From an uncultured Bacteroides sp. (lineage in GTDB: Bacteria > Bacteroidota > Bacteroidia > Bacteroidales > Bacteroidaceae): 64,000 nt of DNA. A program made the position numbers and the translations under genes. The first letter of the stretch is position 1, and each line of letters begins with the position of its first letter. Shown here piece by piece: positions 27,443-35,662 of this stretch. The notes under the pieces were generated by a model. That model ran no database searches. It was not told the origin of the DNA and saw only the letters and a list, made by a program, of their open reading frames with translations. Where the stretch lies: assembly GCF_963677945.1 (NCBI RefSeq), contig NZ_OY782578.1:4431258-4495257 (forward strand), in the 5' to 3' direction.

Positions 27443-30400
27443 ATGGAAAGAAACGGGCATAGATTTATTACAATAGTAATATTACTCTTCACAGCTATTT
27501 TGTTTGTGCCAAACCAAACATTAGCAAACAATTTATCTGATAAGGATAAACTGACTCTAGATCTCAAAGACGTAACAATTAAAGAATTCCTTGAAGAAAT
27601 TCAAAGGCAGACAAATCTGAATTTTGTTTATAATGCAGATCAGGCCAAAATGCTTAAACACATCTCCATCAAAGCTAAAGATGAGAGTATTAAAAGCATA
27701 TTGAATAAAGTTTTAGTAGGAGCTGGATTCACCTACAAAATTCAAGGGAATATTATAATGATTAAATACCAGGGAAATAAAAGCACTTTTAAAAGTGGGC
27801 AGAAGGTATTTAATATGCAGATAAAAGTAGTAGACGATAGTGGGAAAGATCCATTGGATATGGCTGTTTGTTCCATCAAATCGCTTGGAATTTTCGGTGT
27901 AACAGATAAAAATGGATACGCCGAATTAAAAGGTATTCCTGATAATGAGGATGTTTATCTGGAGATTTCTTACCTGGGATTTGAAACATATAAGCAAACT
28001 TTAAGTATAGACAAGAATACACAATTAAATGTCCGGATGAAACAGACTTCTCTGCAACTGAAAGAGGTTTCTGTTGTTGCAAAAAACAGTGCAGCAGGTG
28101 CTTCAACAAGTTCAAGCATAGGACGACAAGCCATTGATCACTTACAGGCTGTGAGTTTGGCAGATATAATTCAGCTCGTTCCTGGAAATTTGATGACTAA
28201 TACTGACCTGACTTCAAAATCGAACTTGCAGATAAGAACACTCACCAACAACACAACAAACGCATTTGGTTCTTCTGTAATAGTTGACGGGGTACCTATT
28301 TCCAGTAATGCCAATCTAGGTACTCAAGGCAGTTACAGTGAAACGTCATTTACAGGAACTGATTTAAGACAAATCAGTGCTGACAATATTGAATCTGTTG
28401 AAGTAATAAGAGGAATCCCTTCTGCAGAATATGGAGACTTAACTTCAGGAGCAGTGATCGTTAAAACAAAAACCGGACATACTCCATGGCAAATTAAGGG
28501 TAAAGTTAATCCTTCAACAAATAATTTTTCATTAGGAAAAGGCTTTAAATTAAATAATAATCTAGGTACACTTAATACAAATCTGGATTATGCTCAAGCA
28601 TGGGGAGACCCCAGAACAAAAACAAATTCTTTTGATAGATATAGTGCAAGTGTAAATTACGCAAAGAACTTTTTCAAGATATGGAGAACAAGTACCAGTA
28701 TAAATTATTCTGGTCTTGTAGATTGGAGCGGAAATGATCCGGATCAGGTTGATGATGGAACATTTACAAAAGAAAGAAACGCTACAATATCAATAAACCA
28801 CAATGGTAAGATTGGTATTAATAAACTATTTTCCCGTACATTAAGCTATACCTTTGGATTCTCATATAACCAAAATGAATACAGAAACACTAGAATTGTA
28901 CCAAACTCTTCAGGTTTCTTACCAATACTTACTGCTACCGAAACCGGATACAATCAGGTGCCTGTAGAAACATCTTCGTATAAAGCTTCAGGTGGTAGTA
29001 AAAGTGCTCCAAAAAATCTGTATTTCAAACTATCAAACTCTTTTTATTACAATTTAAAAGGGTTATATCAAAGATTCAACATGGGAGTTGAATACAAAAA
29101 AGAATCAAACAGTGGAATAGGATATTACAATGATAATGACAGATATCCATTACAACCAAATAATAACGGACGCCCACGATCATATAGTGATATTCCGGCT
29201 TTAAATCAGATATCTGGCTATTTTGAAGACAGTTTTCGATGGAAACTTGGGAAAAGAACTTTCAATTTACAGTTAGGTGGAAGATTTACAACTCTGCAAC
29301 CGGGAAAAGAAGAACAAACATTCTCTTTCTCGCCACGTATAAATGCTTCAGCAACTATTTTGCCTTGGCTTGAGATGAGAGGTGGTTATGGCACAAACTC
29401 TAAAACACCAGGATTAATACATTTATATCCTGACAAGAAGTACACAGACAGAATTGCAGCAAACTATATGCCTGTAGGGAAACCAGTTGAACAATTGGTT
29501 ATGTACCATACAATGGTTTATAAAACTCAAAGAACAAAAGGACTTAAAAATGCAAATAATACAAAATACGAATTAGGATTCGATTTTAAACTACCAAAAA
29601 ACAGGAAGCTAAGTATCATTGCATATCATGACAAAACAGGCAATGGTTTTGGATCATATACAGAATATTTCACTTATAATTCAAATGTTTATACAAAAGA
29701 TAAGGGATTAATAACCTCACCGGGACAAGCAACAACTGTTGACTGGAATAATCCTTCAAGAATAGATACTATTTTTACTACAACAGGTAAAATTGGCAAT
29801 ACAAATGTATCTATAAATAAGGGTATTGAAATGGATTTTGACCTTGGTGATATTTCTGCTATAAACAGTTCTTTCTACTTAACTGGGGCATATATGGAAA
29901 CTGAAGGATACTCAAATGGACCAAATTTCTCTGATCCATCAAATTTACCTTCTAAGTATTCTATATCAAATACAACTCCATTCAAGTTACTATATCCTTC
30001 TGGTAATTCTAAAGATATAAACAGGAGATTCAGTACAAACCTCCGAATGGTATGCAACATTCCAAGTCTGAGAATGGTAGCCTCTTTAGCTACTCAAGCA
30101 ATATGGTATACTTACTCTAGTACAACCAATCAGAAAATGGATCCAATAGGATGGATTGATACTGATCTTTCATATCATGAAATAACAGCTTCCATGCTAA
30201 ACGATGCAAACTATAAAATAAAAGAAGTTTTGCTAAGTAAACAAAGACGCGATCCTAAAAATAATCCAGCTTCTTCTGAACCTGTACTATGGATGATGAG
30301 CGGTAGACTTACAAAAGAATTGGGAAAGAATTCCGGTTTCTCATTCTATGCTAATAATCTTTTTTATTATGAACCATTCAAAAGCAATAATGTATCAACT

Positions 30401-30463
30401 ACTTTAAGTCAAAGAAACGAGGGTACATTCAGCTTTGGTGTAGAACTATTTTTTAATTTCTAA
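27443..30463 (+). CDS. TonB-dependent outer-membrane receptor with STN signalling domain
   Basis: 1006 residues with signal peptide. The order is: STN secretin/TonB N-terminal domain about 36-110 (KLTLDLKDVTIKEFLEEI), carboxypeptidase-regulatory-like domain about 125-205, plug domain about 215-335 (SVIVDGVPIS, then ADNIESVEVIRGIPSAEYGD), then a beta barrel ending in an aromatic Phe-Asn-Phe. The STN domain contacts the FecR protein. There is no SusD gene after it; instead a lipoprotein, a barrel protein and two peptidases follow. The substrate is probably peptide-derived, by context. Confidence 0.92.
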   Translation: MERNGHRFITIVILLFTAILFVPNQTLANNLSDKDKLTLDLKDVTIKEFLEEIQRQTNLNFVYNADQAKMLKHISIKAKDESIKSILNKVLVGAGFTYKIQGNIIMIKYQGNKSTFKSGQKVFNMQIKVVDDSGKDPLDMAVCSIKSLGIFGVTDKNGYAELKGIPDNEDVYLEISYLGFETYKQTLSIDKNTQLNVRMKQTSLQLKEVSVVAKNSAAGASTSSSIGRQAIDHLQAVSLADIIQLVPGNLMTNTDLTSKSNLQIRTLTNNTTNAFGSSVIVDGVPISSNANLGTQGSYSETSFTGTDLRQISADNIESVEVIRGIPSAEYGDLTSGAVIVKTKTGHTPWQIKGKVNPSTNNFSLGKGFKLNNNLGTLNTNLDYAQAWGDPRTKTNSFDRYSASVNYAKNFFKIWRTSTSINYSGLVDWSGNDPDQVDDGTFTKERNATISINHNGKIGINKLFSRTLSYTFGFSYNQNEYRNTRIVPNSSGFLPILTATETGYNQVPVETSSYKASGGSKSAPKNLYFKLSNSFYYNLKGLYQRFNMGVEYKKESNSGIGYYNDNDRYPLQPNNNGRPRSYSDIPALNQISGYFEDSFRWKLGKRTFNLQLGGRFTTLQPGKEEQTFSFSPRINASATILPWLEMRGGYGTNSKTPGLIHLYPDKKYTDRIAANYMPVGKPVEQLVMYHTMVYKTQRTKGLKNANNTKYELGFDFKLPKNRKLSIIAYHDKTGNGFGSYTEYFTYNSNVYTKDKGLITSPGQATTVDWNNPSRIDTIFTTTGKIGNTNVSINKGIEMDFDLGDISAINSSFYLTGAYMETEGYSNGPNFSDPSNLPSKYSISNTTPFKLLYPSGNSKDINRRFSTNLRMVCNIPSLRMVASLATQAIWYTYSSTTNQKMDPIGWIDTDLSYHEITASMLNDANYKIKEVLLSKQRRDPKNNPASSEPVLWMMSGRLTKELGKNSGFSFYANNLFYYEPFKSNNVSTTLSQRNEGTFSFGVELFFNF

Positions 30464-30476
30464 TATATAAATTGTT

Positions 30477-31691
30477 ATGAACAAATTACTAAACCTTTCA
30501 ACTTGGTTAATTATTTCATTCTTATTTATTGGAATGACTTCATGCAGTACAACTGATGATGCAACCAAGACTCTAAATTTCGATGTAAAAGTAACTATGC
30601 CTGCAGGTTTTAAAGCTGATGCATTTTATGCAAATCAGACTGTAAATATTTCAAAGGGAACTGCTGTAGTTTATTCTGCAGTAACCGATGCTAATGGCAT
30701 TGCACATTTTGAAAATGTAATTCCTGACGTTTATGATATTTCTACATCTTGCGAGATCTCTGGCGATGATTATGTGAATATGGCTGAAGGAGATGTTGAA
30801 AATGCAACTGTTTTAATAACAGGTAGCTTGTTACAACAAACAGTTATTACAGAGGATGCTATTACTATTCCTTCGCAAATGAGTATTAAGCAGAGTCTGC
30901 TAATCAGTAAGATCTATTATGCTGGTTGCAAAGATAATAACACTAAAAACTACTTAGCGGACCAATATATTGAATTCTTCAACAATTCTGACGAAGATTT
31001 ATACATTGACGGTTTATATTTCGCATTAACAGAAACAGAATCAACAGCTGCTTTTCCTGCATCTGCAAATCAAGACTATGTGTATGTTAAACAAGTATTC
31101 CAATTCCCGGGTAGTGGCCAACAATATAAAATTGCTGCAGGAGGAACTGTTTTAGTTACAAACAGTGCTATTGATCATACTTTAGTTGCAACAAATTCTG
31201 TAAATCTGACGAATGCCTCATTCGAAGCAAAAGATCCAAAGAAGAATAACAATACAGCAACTCCTGCTCTTAATCTTATATATACAGCATACTCTACTAT
31301 TCCAAGTATGAACATTCTAGCCGGTGGTGATGCAACTGTTGTTTTATTTAAGACTAAAGAAGATGTTTCTAAATGGGAAACTGTTTATAAGCCAGGTGCT
31401 ACTTCCGGATTACTATACATGAAAATCCCTACAAAAACAATTATTGATGGTTTAGAATGTTTAAAGAACAAAGCTACAACCGGACCGGATGTAAACTCTA
31501 AACGACTTTACAATTATATCGATGCCGGATACCAATATATTAGTGCAGTAAGTGGATATACCGGTGAAGTTGTTGCCAGAGTAAAAGATAAAGATGCTAA
31601 TAATCGTACTTATCTAAAAGATTCTAATAATAGTACGAACGATTTTGCTTTATCAGCAACAGTGAAACCAGGACAATTTCTAAGTAAATAG
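30477..31691 (+). CDS. DUF4876-type lipoprotein
   Basis: 404 residues with signal peptide and lipobox GMTSCSTT (Cys near residue 23). Residues about 33-115 look like a carboxypeptidase-regulatory/Ig-like beta domain (FDVKVTMPAGFKAD, VTDANGIAHFENVIPDVYD). Residues about 135 on contain a lamin-tail-like segment (LLISKIYYAG, DQYIEFFNNSDEDLYIDGL). This matches what I recall of DUF4876 proteins that follow non-SusC receptors. It is probably surface-exposed and may act as a substrate-binding partner of the receptor in place of SusD. The gene starts 13 bp after the receptor. Confidence 0.75.
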   Translation: MNKLLNLSTWLIISFLFIGMTSCSTTDDATKTLNFDVKVTMPAGFKADAFYANQTVNISKGTAVVYSAVTDANGIAHFENVIPDVYDISTSCEISGDDYVNMAEGDVENATVLITGSLLQQTVITEDAITIPSQMSIKQSLLISKIYYAGCKDNNTKNYLADQYIEFFNNSDEDLYIDGLYFALTETESTAAFPASANQDYVYVKQVFQFPGSGQQYKIAAGGTVLVTNSAIDHTLVATNSVNLTNASFEAKDPKKNNNTATPALNLIYTAYSTIPSMNILAGGDATVVLFKTKEDVSKWETVYKPGATSGLLYMKIPTKTIIDGLECLKNKATTGPDVNSKRLYNYIDAGYQYISAVSGYTGEVVARVKDKDANNRTYLKDSNNSTNDFALSATVKPGQFLSK

Positions 31692-31710
31692 ATATTTTAA
31701 AATTAATCAA

Positions 31711-31751
31711 GTACCTGATGGCTTTCTAATGCTACATCAGTCATCAGGTAC
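31711..31751 (+). other. Intra-operon hairpin between lipoprotein and barrel genes
   Basis: GTACCTGATG (31711-31720) pairs with CATCAGGTAC (31742-31751). An inner CATCAG (31735-31740) offers an alternative partner for CTGATG. No T-run follows, so partial termination, RNA processing or 3'-end protection of the lipoprotein transcript are all possible. Confidence 0.55.
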
Positions 31752-31768
31752 TATTAAATTAACGACTT

Positions 31769-33340
31769 ATGTTCCGTAATTCATATTTATTGTACCTTGC
31801 ACTCTTTATATCCATACCTTCATTTGGACAAAATGATTATTCATTATCTCTTCAAAAGAAAGAAAAACGAGATCTGGAACTTGTTCAGCAGTTGTGGATG
31901 AATACTCAGAATGCAGCAGGACTTTCATTAATGCCTATCGAAAATGGAGGAATAAGTGTGATGAGTGTTGGAAGAACCTCAGGAAGCTTCAACCGTGTTC
32001 AGGAAGGAAATGCTGAAAACAAATTATCATTCAGTTCGGAACGTTTCGATCGTATTGGAGAATCAATATATATCTATGGTAAGTTTGATTTCAATATGAG
32101 CAGACAGTTTGAACGTTCATGGTCTGATGTTCTTGAAACATATAATTCAGATCCATATATATATGGAAGTTCTTTGAAAGGAAAATATGACTACCAGAAA
32201 TTCAATCTCTTTGCAAAGATAGCAACCAAAGAGATAAAACGATTTACTTTCGGAACTCAGATAAGCTACACTGTAAGTGATTTTTCACGACTAAAAGATC
32301 CACGTTCAAGAGACTGTTTGGCCGATTATTCAATCATTCCGTCTACTACATATCGTTTAAATAAAACGCAGATAATTGGTTTAAACCTGAAATATCGTCA
32401 CAGAAAAGAGAAGACACCTAGTGTAATGACTGTTCAAACAGATCCTAACATGAAATACTACACTTTTACCGGGATGGAGAACGTGGAAGGAAAAACCGGA
32501 GGATATAGCTCGTTTAAGCGTGAATTTGTAAATGACATCTTCGGCATTGGATTTGATTACAACTTCAGATCAGGAAAACTCAACTCTCTAAATTCAATAA
32601 CTTTCGATAGTGAAAAAGAAAGTATATGGGGAACGAACAAACAATCTCCAGGTAATTATAAAGAAAAGGTTTATGCTTTTTCATCTTATAACACATACAA
32701 ATCAGAAAAAGCTCTGCATTCACTCGAGATAAATGCAAAAATATCTGATGGAAAAGCAAATGAATTCCGCCAGGAGCTAATATCTAAAACAGATACTGCA
32801 ACAGGTATTATTTCTCAACATTGGAATACTTTGTTTATATACAAAGGAAGATATACCGTATCAATGAATAATATTCTTGCGCATTATAGAAGGTATTCGC
32901 TTAAAAATGAAAACAAATACAATTCATACATAGGTGCAATGGCCCAATACAGTTCATTCAGTAATCAATATAATCTTCCTCTGTCGTCCTTAAAGGTAAG
33001 TAATTTAAGTGGAGGTATTGAAGGTGGAGTAAAACTTTTAGGAATAAAATCGCATTCACTTTGGTTTGAATCTCAAGCTTCATACATGCACGTTCTGAAT
33101 GCAGAAATGAACTTAAGTAATTCGTCTTCAGATTACGCCAAGCAAGTACTTATTCCGGATATGGAATATTACAACTCGTCCTGTGTTAGAGCTAACGCTT
33201 CTCTGCAATACGTATTCCCTTTAAAGTTTAAGAGCTCAAACAATACAGGATATATTAAATTGTGGGGAGAGAATACCTGGGCTAAATCTTCAAGAGAAAA
33301 AAGATCTATATTTCTTTCAATAGGTATTTATACTGATTAA
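31769..33340 (+). CDS. DUF6850-type outer-membrane beta-barrel protein
   Basis: 523 residues with a signal peptide ending at SFGQN. The early segment LELVQQLWMNTQNAAGLSL fits the opening of the DUF6850 family as I recall it. The rest alternates amphipathic strands with Tyr/Phe-rich turns and ends in an aromatic-rich strand, as outer-membrane barrels do. It lies between the lipoprotein and the zinc protease, so it is probably a second pore or an anchor for the surface complex. Function is not proven. Confidence 0.75.
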   Translation: MFRNSYLLYLALFISIPSFGQNDYSLSLQKKEKRDLELVQQLWMNTQNAAGLSLMPIENGGISVMSVGRTSGSFNRVQEGNAENKLSFSSERFDRIGESIYIYGKFDFNMSRQFERSWSDVLETYNSDPYIYGSSLKGKYDYQKFNLFAKIATKEIKRFTFGTQISYTVSDFSRLKDPRSRDCLADYSIIPSTTYRLNKTQIIGLNLKYRHRKEKTPSVMTVQTDPNMKYYTFTGMENVEGKTGGYSSFKREFVNDIFGIGFDYNFRSGKLNSLNSITFDSEKESIWGTNKQSPGNYKEKVYAFSSYNTYKSEKALHSLEINAKISDGKANEFRQELISKTDTATGIISQHWNTLFIYKGRYTVSMNNILAHYRRYSLKNENKYNSYIGAMAQYSSFSNQYNLPLSSLKVSNLSGGIEGGVKLLGIKSHSLWFESQASYMHVLNAEMNLSNSSSDYAKQVLIPDMEYYNSSCVRANASLQYVFPLKFKSSNNTGYIKLWGENTWAKSSREKRSIFLSIGIYTD

Positions 33341-33370
33341 GATAGAAATTGCAGACTATAGATTATATTA

Positions 33371-35659
33371 ATGATATTGAATAAAAAAATAATGTTTAAA
33401 CAAATTGTTTGTTCTTTTTGTATTCTATTTGCCACACAATGTTTTGCTATAAATCAGGCAGATAAATTTGCAAAAGCAGAACTTATTCAGCACGGTGTTT
33501 TTAGCACATACAAAATTGGGGATAACTATTATTTCGAGATTCCCCGAAGATTAATGAAAAGAGACTTTCTTCTCGCATCGAGAGTAGCAGAATTGAGTTC
33601 TACTGATAACCGTTCTAACTTAGTAGCCGGTCAGCGGTTATATGATCCGGTATTGGTTCAGTTTAAGGAAGAGAACAACCTGCTTTTCTTGTTAAGACCC
33701 GACACTAAGAAGATATGTTCTCCTGATGATCCTTTCTACTTATCTTTCATAAGAAACAATAAGACTCCAATTGCTGAAGTATTCGATATAGAGCAAAAAA
33801 CAGATTCGTCGGTTTTTATTAATGTTACTAAGTTCTTCTCTGAAGAATTGCCAATGATTGACCCTTTTAACGAAAAATCGAAACCAGGTAAATCAATGCC
33901 AAAACTGAACAAAATATTAGGAGTGGAATCTTATCCTCTGAATATTGAAGTGAAAGTAAGAAACGCCTATGAAACAAACAAAGAGCCATATCTGGTTACT
34001 CTTCAGAAATCATTGCTTTTATTACCAGAAAAGCCAATGACAGGAAGATTTTACGATAAAAGAATTGGTTACGATGTTGTTAATAAAGAAATTTATTCCT
34101 CCAATTCAAGAGAAGTCAGAAAAGAAGCTTTTATTACTCGCTATAATCTTTTTCCAAAACAGAAAGATATGGCAGCATTTAGTAAAGGCCAACTTGTTGA
34201 GCCTGAAAAACCTATTGTTTTTTATGTAGACCCTAGCTTTCCTAAAGTATGGAAAAAAGCAATAATGAAAGGAATTGAAGATTGGCAGCAAGCTTTCGAA
34301 GCTATTGGTTTTAAAAATGCTATAATAGCTAAAGAATATCCTGACAGCCCAGACTTTAATCCGAACGATATGCGTTTCAATTGTTTCAAGCTGGCCGTTT
34401 GCGATATATCAAATGCTATGGGAGTTCATTGGGTTGACCCTCGCTCAGGAGAGATAGTACAGGCTGAGGTTTTGTATTACAGCAATATAACTAAGCTGCT
34501 TCATAAGTGGTATTTCCTGCAAACAGCTGCAGTTAATCCGCTTGCAAGAAAAAAAGTTCTTGATGATCAGACTATGGAAAAGCTTATCCGATACTCGGCT
34601 GCTCATGAAGTTGGACATTGTCTTGGTTTGACTCATAATTTCAGAGCTTCTTTTGCATACGATACAGAATCATTGAGAAGTGCTGACTTTACAAAAAAGA
34701 ACGGTACAACTCCTTCCATAATGGATTATGCCAGATTTAACTACGTTGCACAACCGGAAGATAAAGGAGTTAATTTGTTACCTCCTACTCTTGGCGTATA
34801 TGATAAATTTGCCATTAAAGTTGGTTATCAGATTATTCCTAAAACAAAATCATCAGATGATGAACTTCCTGTAATTCGTAAATGGTTGCTCGAAAAAGAT
34901 GGTGCCCCGTTATATACAATTGGCCGCGTAAGTGTTGGAAATATAACTTCCGATCCATCTAAACAATCTGCCGATTTAGGGAATAATCCTAAGCAATCTT
35001 CAAAATACGGAATACGCAATCTGCAATTTATTCTTGCTCATTTAAAAGAATGGATGCAGGAGCCGGGCGATAGTTATGATTTCATTGTCGGACTATATGA
35101 TGATATCCTGAAAGAAAACTTTCAATATCTTGATAATGCTATACCAATGATTGGAGGAGTATACTCTTATAATGCTGTTGAAAATGGGAAATATCCACTT
35201 CAGCTATTTGTTGATAAGAAGATGTCAATAGAAACTGTTGACTTTATTGTATCTGAACTTCAGGGAGAAGCTTCCTGGTTAAATAACAAATACGTTCAGG
35301 ATTTTGCAGGCCCACAAGCTGAAGCATTAATAAAGTATCAGAATAAAACTATTGAAAGCTTGTTTAGCCAGTCGATCTTTAACAATATGTACAAATTCAG
35401 TGATGAGAAAAATACATTGCATGTCGACGAATATCTCTCGCATCTATCTTCATTGATCTTTGCAGAAAACAATCCTGATATTTACGTAAGAAACATCCAG
35501 GAAACATATCTTGAGAAACTAAAGTCCTTATCGCAGAAAAAAGATTGTTTTTACTCGTGCATGCTTCAGCCTGTGGTAAAAAAAGAACTTGGAAATATAA
35601 AGCAAATTATTTCGGGAAAGAAGGAAGAATGGTATATCTATTTAAAACAAAAAATGTAG
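33371..35659 (+). CDS. Zinc-dependent metalloprotease (DUF5117-type metzincin)
   Basis: 762 residues; starts at 33371 or at an in-frame ATG at 33392, both giving a signal peptide ending at CFAIN. The zinc site HEVGHCLGLTH near residues 411-421 is a metzincin HExxHxxGxxH, and SIMDYARFNY near residue 450 supplies the Met-turn. The long N-terminal region is typical of the DUF5117/DUF4953 secreted proteases. It probably cuts proteins at the cell surface or in the periplasm. The S46 peptidase gene begins 3 bp after its stop, which ties the two enzymes together. Confidence 0.9.
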   Translation: MILNKKIMFKQIVCSFCILFATQCFAINQADKFAKAELIQHGVFSTYKIGDNYYFEIPRRLMKRDFLLASRVAELSSTDNRSNLVAGQRLYDPVLVQFKEENNLLFLLRPDTKKICSPDDPFYLSFIRNNKTPIAEVFDIEQKTDSSVFINVTKFFSEELPMIDPFNEKSKPGKSMPKLNKILGVESYPLNIEVKVRNAYETNKEPYLVTLQKSLLLLPEKPMTGRFYDKRIGYDVVNKEIYSSNSREVRKEAFITRYNLFPKQKDMAAFSKGQLVEPEKPIVFYVDPSFPKVWKKAIMKGIEDWQQAFEAIGFKNAIIAKEYPDSPDFNPNDMRFNCFKLAVCDISNAMGVHWVDPRSGEIVQAEVLYYSNITKLLHKWYFLQTAAVNPLARKKVLDDQTMEKLIRYSAAHEVGHCLGLTHNFRASFAYDTESLRSADFTKKNGTTPSIMDYARFNYVAQPEDKGVNLLPPTLGVYDKFAIKVGYQIIPKTKSSDDELPVIRKWLLEKDGAPLYTIGRVSVGNITSDPSKQSADLGNNPKQSSKYGIRNLQFILAHLKEWMQEPGDSYDFIVGLYDDILKENFQYLDNAIPMIGGVYSYNAVENGKYPLQLFVDKKMSIETVDFIVSELQGEASWLNNKYVQDFAGPQAEALIKYQNKTIESLFSQSIFNNMYKFSDEKNTLHVDEYLSHLSSLIFAENNPDIYVRNIQETYLEKLKSLSQKKDCFYSCMLQPVVKKELGNIKQIISGKKEEWYIYLKQKM

Positions 35660-35662
35660 TTT

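Noticed and set aside
27443-31691. SusC/SusD polysaccharide utilisation locus
   Set aside because: The protein after the receptor lacks SusD features and no glycosidase follows; peptidases do.
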